Positions 6,752 to 9,607 of a stretch of DNA of 9,607 bases are shown in pieces. This DNA is from Porphyrobacter sp. Lineage in GTDB: Bacteria; Pseudomonadota; Alphaproteobacteria; Sphingomonadales; Sphingomonadaceae. The position numbers and the translations under genes were made by a program. The stretch covers positions 1-9,607 of the forward strand of contig JACIYY010000193.1 of the NCBI GenBank assembly GCA_014359685.1, in the 5' to 3' direction. The notes beneath the pieces are model-generated. The model saw only the letters and a program-made list of their open reading frames with translations, was not told the DNA's origin and ran no database searches. How positions within the stretch are numbered: position 1 is the first letter of the stretch; the number at the start of each line of letters is the position of its first letter.

Positions 6752-7408
6752 TCAGCGGATCGGGCAGGCCGGATCGAGGCGGAAGTCGAGATACTTGTCC
6801 ACCGCCGCCATCATCTCCTCGATCTCGTTCTCGAAGAAGTGGTTGGCGCGCGGGATCTCCTCGTGAGCGATGGTGATGTGCCTTTGCGTCCGCAGCTTGT
6901 CGACCAGCTTCTGCACCGATGACGGCTGCACCACGGTATCGGCCAGCCCTTGCACGAAGATGCCGCTGGCCGGGCACGGCGCTAGGAACGAAAAATCGTA
7001 CATGTTGGCGGGCGGGGCGATCGAGATGAAGCCGCGGATCTCCGGCCGGCGCATCAGCAGCTGCATCGCGATCAGCGCGCCGAAGCTGACGCCCGCGACC
7101 CAGGTGGTCTGCGCTTCGGGGTGGATCGACTGCACCCAGTCGAGCGCGCTGGCGGCGTCGCTGAGCTCGCCCACGCCATTGTCGAAGCTGCCCTGGCTGC
7201 GGCCGACGCCGCGGAAGTTGAAGCGCAGCGTGGCAAAGCCGCGGTCGGCGAAGGTCTTGTAGAGGCGCTGCACGATCCGGTCGTTCATCGTCCCGCCGCC
7301 CTGCGAATGCGGGTGCAGAATCATCGCCACCGGCGCGCGGGGGCGGGGGGCGGGGGCGAAACGGCCTTCGAGACGGCCTTCGGGGCCGGGAAAGATGACA
7401 GATGGCAT
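6752..7408 (-). CDS. Alpha/beta hydrolase (dienelactone hydrolase-like, COG2945 type)
   Basis: Cytoplasmic single-domain alpha/beta hydrolase of 218 residues. The group is widespread, and the physiological substrate is unknown. The nucleophile elbow is G-V-S108-F-G. The acid is probably D157 in GLADTVV and the base H190 in RANHFFEN. The segments MILHPHSQGGGTMND (29-43) and LRFNFRGVGRSQG (61-73) are characteristic of this group, with HPH near the oxyanion region. I chose the ATG at 7408 because relatives begin with the same MPxVIFPGPEGRLEG block. A TTG at 7414, with AAGAG 5 bases upstream, would add two residues and may be the actual start. The gene is divergent from the first cysteine desulfurase. 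In some alphaproteobacteria a hydrolase of this type neighbours iron-sulfur assembly genes (family knowledge). Confidence 0.9.
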   Translation of the reverse strand: MPSVIFPGPEGRLEGRFAPAPRPRAPVAMILHPHSQGGGTMNDRIVQRLYKTFADRGFATLRFNFRGVGRSQGSFDNGVGELSDAASALDWVQSIHPEAQTTWVAGVSFGALIAMQLLMRRPEIRGFISIAPPANMYDFSFLAPCPASGIFVQGLADTVVQPSSVQKLVDKLRTQRHITIAHEEIPRANHFFENEIEEMMAAVDKYLDFRLDPACPIR

Positions 7409-7504
7409 GGACAATGCAGCTCTTGAACAGGGGCCGGCGCATGGTGGCGCACAGAACGTGGCTGGCTATATAGTGCCGATGCCGTTTTTCGCAATTCCCG
7501 CGCC
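7409..7504. promoter_or_regulatory. Divergent intergenic region, candidate desulfurase -10
   Basis: This 96-base gap must hold promoters for the hydrolase (-) and the desulfurase pair (+). TATAGT at 7469-7474 (within CTATATAGT) is a good + strand -10 element, giving a leader of about 25 bases, but no matching -35 lies 16-18 bases upstream. I looked for IscR, Fur-like and Irr/RirA-like boxes and saw none that fits. The desulfurase GTG lacks a clear ribosome binding site. Confidence 0.3.
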
Positions 7505-8587
7505 GTGACCTCGCGCTGCTATCTCGACCATGCCGCTACCACCCCGCTGCGGCCGGAGGCGCGCGCGGCGATGGAGGCGGGGCTGCGGCTGTGGGCCAAT
7601 CCCTCCAGCCCGCACGCCGAAGGCCGCGCCGCGCGCCGCGCGCTGGAGGATGCGCGCGAGCGGATCGCGGCGGCGCTGGGCTGGGCCGGCGAGGTGATCC
7701 TGACCAGCGGGGCGAGCGAGGCGGCGGCGCTGGCGCTCGGCCGCGCGGCGGGTGGCGAGCGGCTGGTCGGCGCGGTCGAGCACGAGGCGGTGCTGGGCGC
7801 CGCGCCGGGCGCGACGCTGCTGCCGGTCAAGGCCGACGGGGCGATCGACCTGGCGGCGCTGGAGCGCGAGCTGGCCGTCGCCAGCGAGCCGCTGGTGGCG
7901 GTGCAGTCGATCAATTCGGAAACCGGCAACGCACAGGATCTCGCCCCCATCGCCGCGCTGGTGCACGCGGCGGGCGGGCTGCTGCTGGTCGATGCCTCGC
8001 AGAGCGCGGGCAAGGCGCCGCTGCCGCAGGAGGCCGATCTGGCGATCGTTTCGGCGCACAAGTTCGGCGGACCCGTGGGGGTGGGCGCGCTGCTGGTGGC
8101 CGATCCGGCGATGCTGGCTCCGTCCGGCGGGCAGGAGCGCGGCTATCGTCGGGGCACCGAGAACTTGCCCGGCGCGATGGCGATGGCGGCGGCGCTGGAG
8201 GCTTGCGCTGTGCCTTATTGCGGGTGGGAGGTGGAGGGGGCGCTGGAACGGCTTGTTGATGAAACACATGCAGCGGGGGGTGTGTGAATCCGCAAGCGGC
8301 TGGCCGCGCCGACCGGGCTGATCCACTCGCTGGCGATGCCCGGAATGTCGGCGAGCGCGCAGCTTATGCGGCTGGATTTGCTGGGCTTTTCTGTCAGCCA
8401 GGGGAGCGCCTGCTCGTCCGGCAGCATGCGCCCCAGCCATGTTCTGGCGGCCATGGGCGTCCCTGAGGAGCTGGCGGCGCGGACGATCCGGATCAGCCTG
8501 GGATGGACCACCGAACCGGCCGATATCGAGCGGTTTGGCGAGGCCTGGGTGCAGATCGCGCGCGCCGGGCGCGGAAAAGCGGCATGA
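7505..8587 (+). pseudogene. Cysteine desulfurase (NifS/IscS-like), interrupted by in-frame TGA
   Basis: PLP enzyme family that takes sulfur from cysteine for iron-sulfur clusters. A GTG start at 7505 gives MTSRCYLDHAATTPL, the usual N terminus. The PLP lysine is K186 in SAHKFGG. The frame meets TGA at 8285-8287 after 260 residues, then continues in the same frame to 8587. The downstream part (internal ATG 8336) has [16 protein letters not shown] and the catalytic-cysteine loop [15 protein letters not shown] (Cys at 8411-8413). The total of 360 codon positions equals a normal family length, so a single nonsense change explains the break better than paired frameshifts. The N-terminal product alone lacks the catalytic Cys, and the C-terminal piece lacks the PLP domain, so neither should work alone. 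The conserved NNETG motif reads INSETG, with Ser at the usual PLP-contacting Asn. A sequencing error is possible near the G6 run at 8275-8280. Confidence 0.85.
8285..8287 (+). other. In-frame stop codon inside the first desulfurase gene
   Basis: TGA follows HAAGGV and precedes [19 protein letters not shown]. Homologous sequence appears on both sides in one frame, so the break is a stop, not a shift. It could derive from CGA or TGG by one transition. The position is in the variable linker between the PLP domain and the catalytic-cysteine loop. The next in-frame ATG is at 8336, without a ribosome binding site. I see no selenocysteine insertion context, and a stop in this variable linker would be an odd place for recoding. 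Confidence 0.75.
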
Positions 8588-9607
8588 TCTACCTCGATTA
8601 TCAGGCCACCACCCCGCTCGCCCCGGAGGCGCGCGAGGCGATGCTGCGCTGGCTCGACGGGCCGGACGGGATCGGCTTCGGCAATCCCCACTCGCCGCAC
8701 CGGCTGGGGCGACGGGCGGCCGCAGCTGTGGAGGTCGCGCGCGAGCAGGTCGCCGCCTTGTTCCCGCCCGGCGGCGCGGTCATCTTCACCAGCGGCGCGA
8801 CCGAGGCGCTCAACCTGGCGCTGCGGGGCAGCGAGGCGGGGCGGGCGCAGCGGCCGGTGGCGGTCAGCGCGATCGAGCACGCCGCGGTGCTGGAAACCGC
8901 CGAGGCGCTGCCCGGCGGGACGCATATCCTGCCGGTCGATCATGACGGGCTGATCGATCCGCAGGCCCCGCTGCCGCAAGGCGTCGGGCTGGTCGCGGTG
9001 ATGCAGGTCAACAACGAGATCGGCACCATCCAGCCTGTCGCCGAGATCTATGCCCGCGCCCGGGCGATGGGCGCGCTGTTCGTCTGCGATGCGGTGCAGG
9101 CGGCGGGCCGGATGCCGATCGCCGAGGCGGACCTGATCGCGATCAGCGCGCACAAGTTCCACGGCCCCAAGGGGATCGGCGCGCTGTGGGTCCGCGACGG
9201 AGTGGCGCTGCGGCCGATCGTCACCGGCGGCGGGCAGGAGCACGGATTGCGCTCCGGCACGCTGAGCCCGGCTCTGTGCGCCGGCATGGGCGCGGCGGCG
9301 GCGCTGGCGGCCGAGCGGATGGAGGCCGATGCCGCGCATGTCGCGGCTTTGTGGGACCGCGCCCGCGTGCTGTTCGACGGCTGGACGCTCAACGGCAGCG
9401 CCGGGCGGCGCTATCGCGGCAATCTGAATCTGCGGCGCGAGGGGCTGGATGTCGCCCGGCTGATCGCCGATCTGCGCGAGCTGGCATTCTCCGCCGGATC
9501 GGCCTGCGCCAGCGGCAGCGGCCGGCCGAGCCATGTGCTGGCGGCAATCGGCCTGTCGCCCGAACAGGCGCGCGGATCGATCCGGCTCGGCTTCGGCCGC
9601 TACACCA
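8584..9607 (+). CDS. Cysteine desulfurase, group I (NifS/IscS-like), 3' end outside window
   Basis: PLP-dependent enzyme converting cysteine to alanine and an enzyme persulfide, used for iron-sulfur cluster or thio-cofactor synthesis in the cytoplasm. The window holds 341 codons with no stop, probably missing only the last few tens of residues. The N terminus is [16 protein letters not shown], followed by [29 protein letters not shown] and [12 protein letters not shown]191 in [10 protein letters not shown] binds PLP. The catalytic C308 lies in [19 protein letters not shown]. All key residues are intact, unlike in the preceding gene. The ATG at 8584 overlaps the previous stop as ATGA, so translation is coupled to the upstream frame, and the upstream TGA could reduce its expression. 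It may be the functional enzyme of the pair. IscS-type length and loop favour group I over SufS. Which pathway it serves depends on genes beyond the window. Confidence 0.93.
   Translation, partial: MIYLDYQATTPLAPEAREAMLRWLDGPDGIGFGNPHSPHRLGRRAAAAVEVAREQVAALFPPGGAVIFTSGATEALNLALRGSEAGRAQRPVAVSAIEHAAVLETAEALPGGTHILPVDHDGLIDPQAPLPQGVGLVAVMQVNNEIGTIQPVAEIYARARAMGALFVCDAVQAAGRMPIAEADLIAISAHKFHGPKGIGALWVRDGVALRPIVTGGGQEHGLRSGTLSPALCAGMGAAAALAAERMEADAAHVAALWDRARVLFDGWTLNGSAGRRYRGNLNLRREGLDVARLIADLRELAFSAGSACASGSGRPSHVLAAIGLSPEQARGSIRLGFGRYT

Noticed and set aside
6399..6866. 155-codon + strand open frame over the intergenic stretch, the small membrane gene and the hydrolase end
   Set aside because: It has no ribosome binding site and no domain, its composition is biased, and it conflicts with better-supported genes on both strands.
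8285..8287. TGA read as selenocysteine
   Set aside because: The position is a variable linker, not the active-site cysteine, which is encoded normally at 8411-8413. No insertion element is evident.
8275..8321. Paired compensating frameshifts at the G6 run instead of a nonsense mutation
   Set aside because: The original frame aligns with the family on both sides of the TGA and total length is normal. Two indels are less parsimonious than one substitution.
8215..9534. 439-codon - strand open frame opposite the second desulfurase
   Set aside because: It overlaps an intact enzyme gene and shows no recognisable domain.

Overview
The window is GC-rich chromosomal DNA with nearly all codons ending in G or C. 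ClpP, ClpX, MtgA and the NifS-like proteins are alphaproteobacterial in character, and the ClpP and alpha/beta hydrolase sequences most resemble Sphingomonadales (Sphingomonas/Erythrobacter type). That placement is recalled from family knowledge, not from a search. I see no phage, transposon, CRISPR array, tRNA or rRNA. This is a mostly housekeeping region with one broken gene.

Layout. Positions 1-70 hold a strong intrinsic terminator whose left arm is duplicated at the window edge. Next is a tightly spaced pair on the + strand: mtgA (peptidoglycan glycosyltransferase) and a cation diffusion facilitator metal exporter. These converge on clpX and clpP, both on the - strand, 207 bases apart, with clpP upstream. 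Divergent from clpP, on the + strand, are a predicted lipoprotein amidase and a MarR-type regulator. A 266-base stretch without a convincing gene follows. Then come a 58-residue two-helix membrane protein (+) and a convergent alpha/beta hydrolase (-) only 4 bases away. The right end carries two tandem group I (NifS/IscS-like) cysteine desulfurase genes on the + strand. The first is interrupted by an in-frame TGA. The second overlaps its end by 4 bases (ATGA) and runs off the window.

How the genes work together. ClpX (unfoldase) and ClpP (peptidase) form one ATP-dependent protease. The desulfurase pair probably begins an iron-sulfur cluster assembly (Suf/Isc) locus continuing beyond position 9607; this is inference, because no scaffold or SufBCD gene is visible. 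The other genes are individually recognisable but show no obvious common pathway.

I did not find convincing evidence of an undescribed multi-gene system. The observation most worth checking is the first desulfurase: it has full length, keeps the PLP lysine and the catalytic cysteine, and has one frame on both sides of a single stop codon. Just before the stop, codon use abruptly loses its GC bias. It also has a Ser where the family normally has a PLP-contacting Asn.
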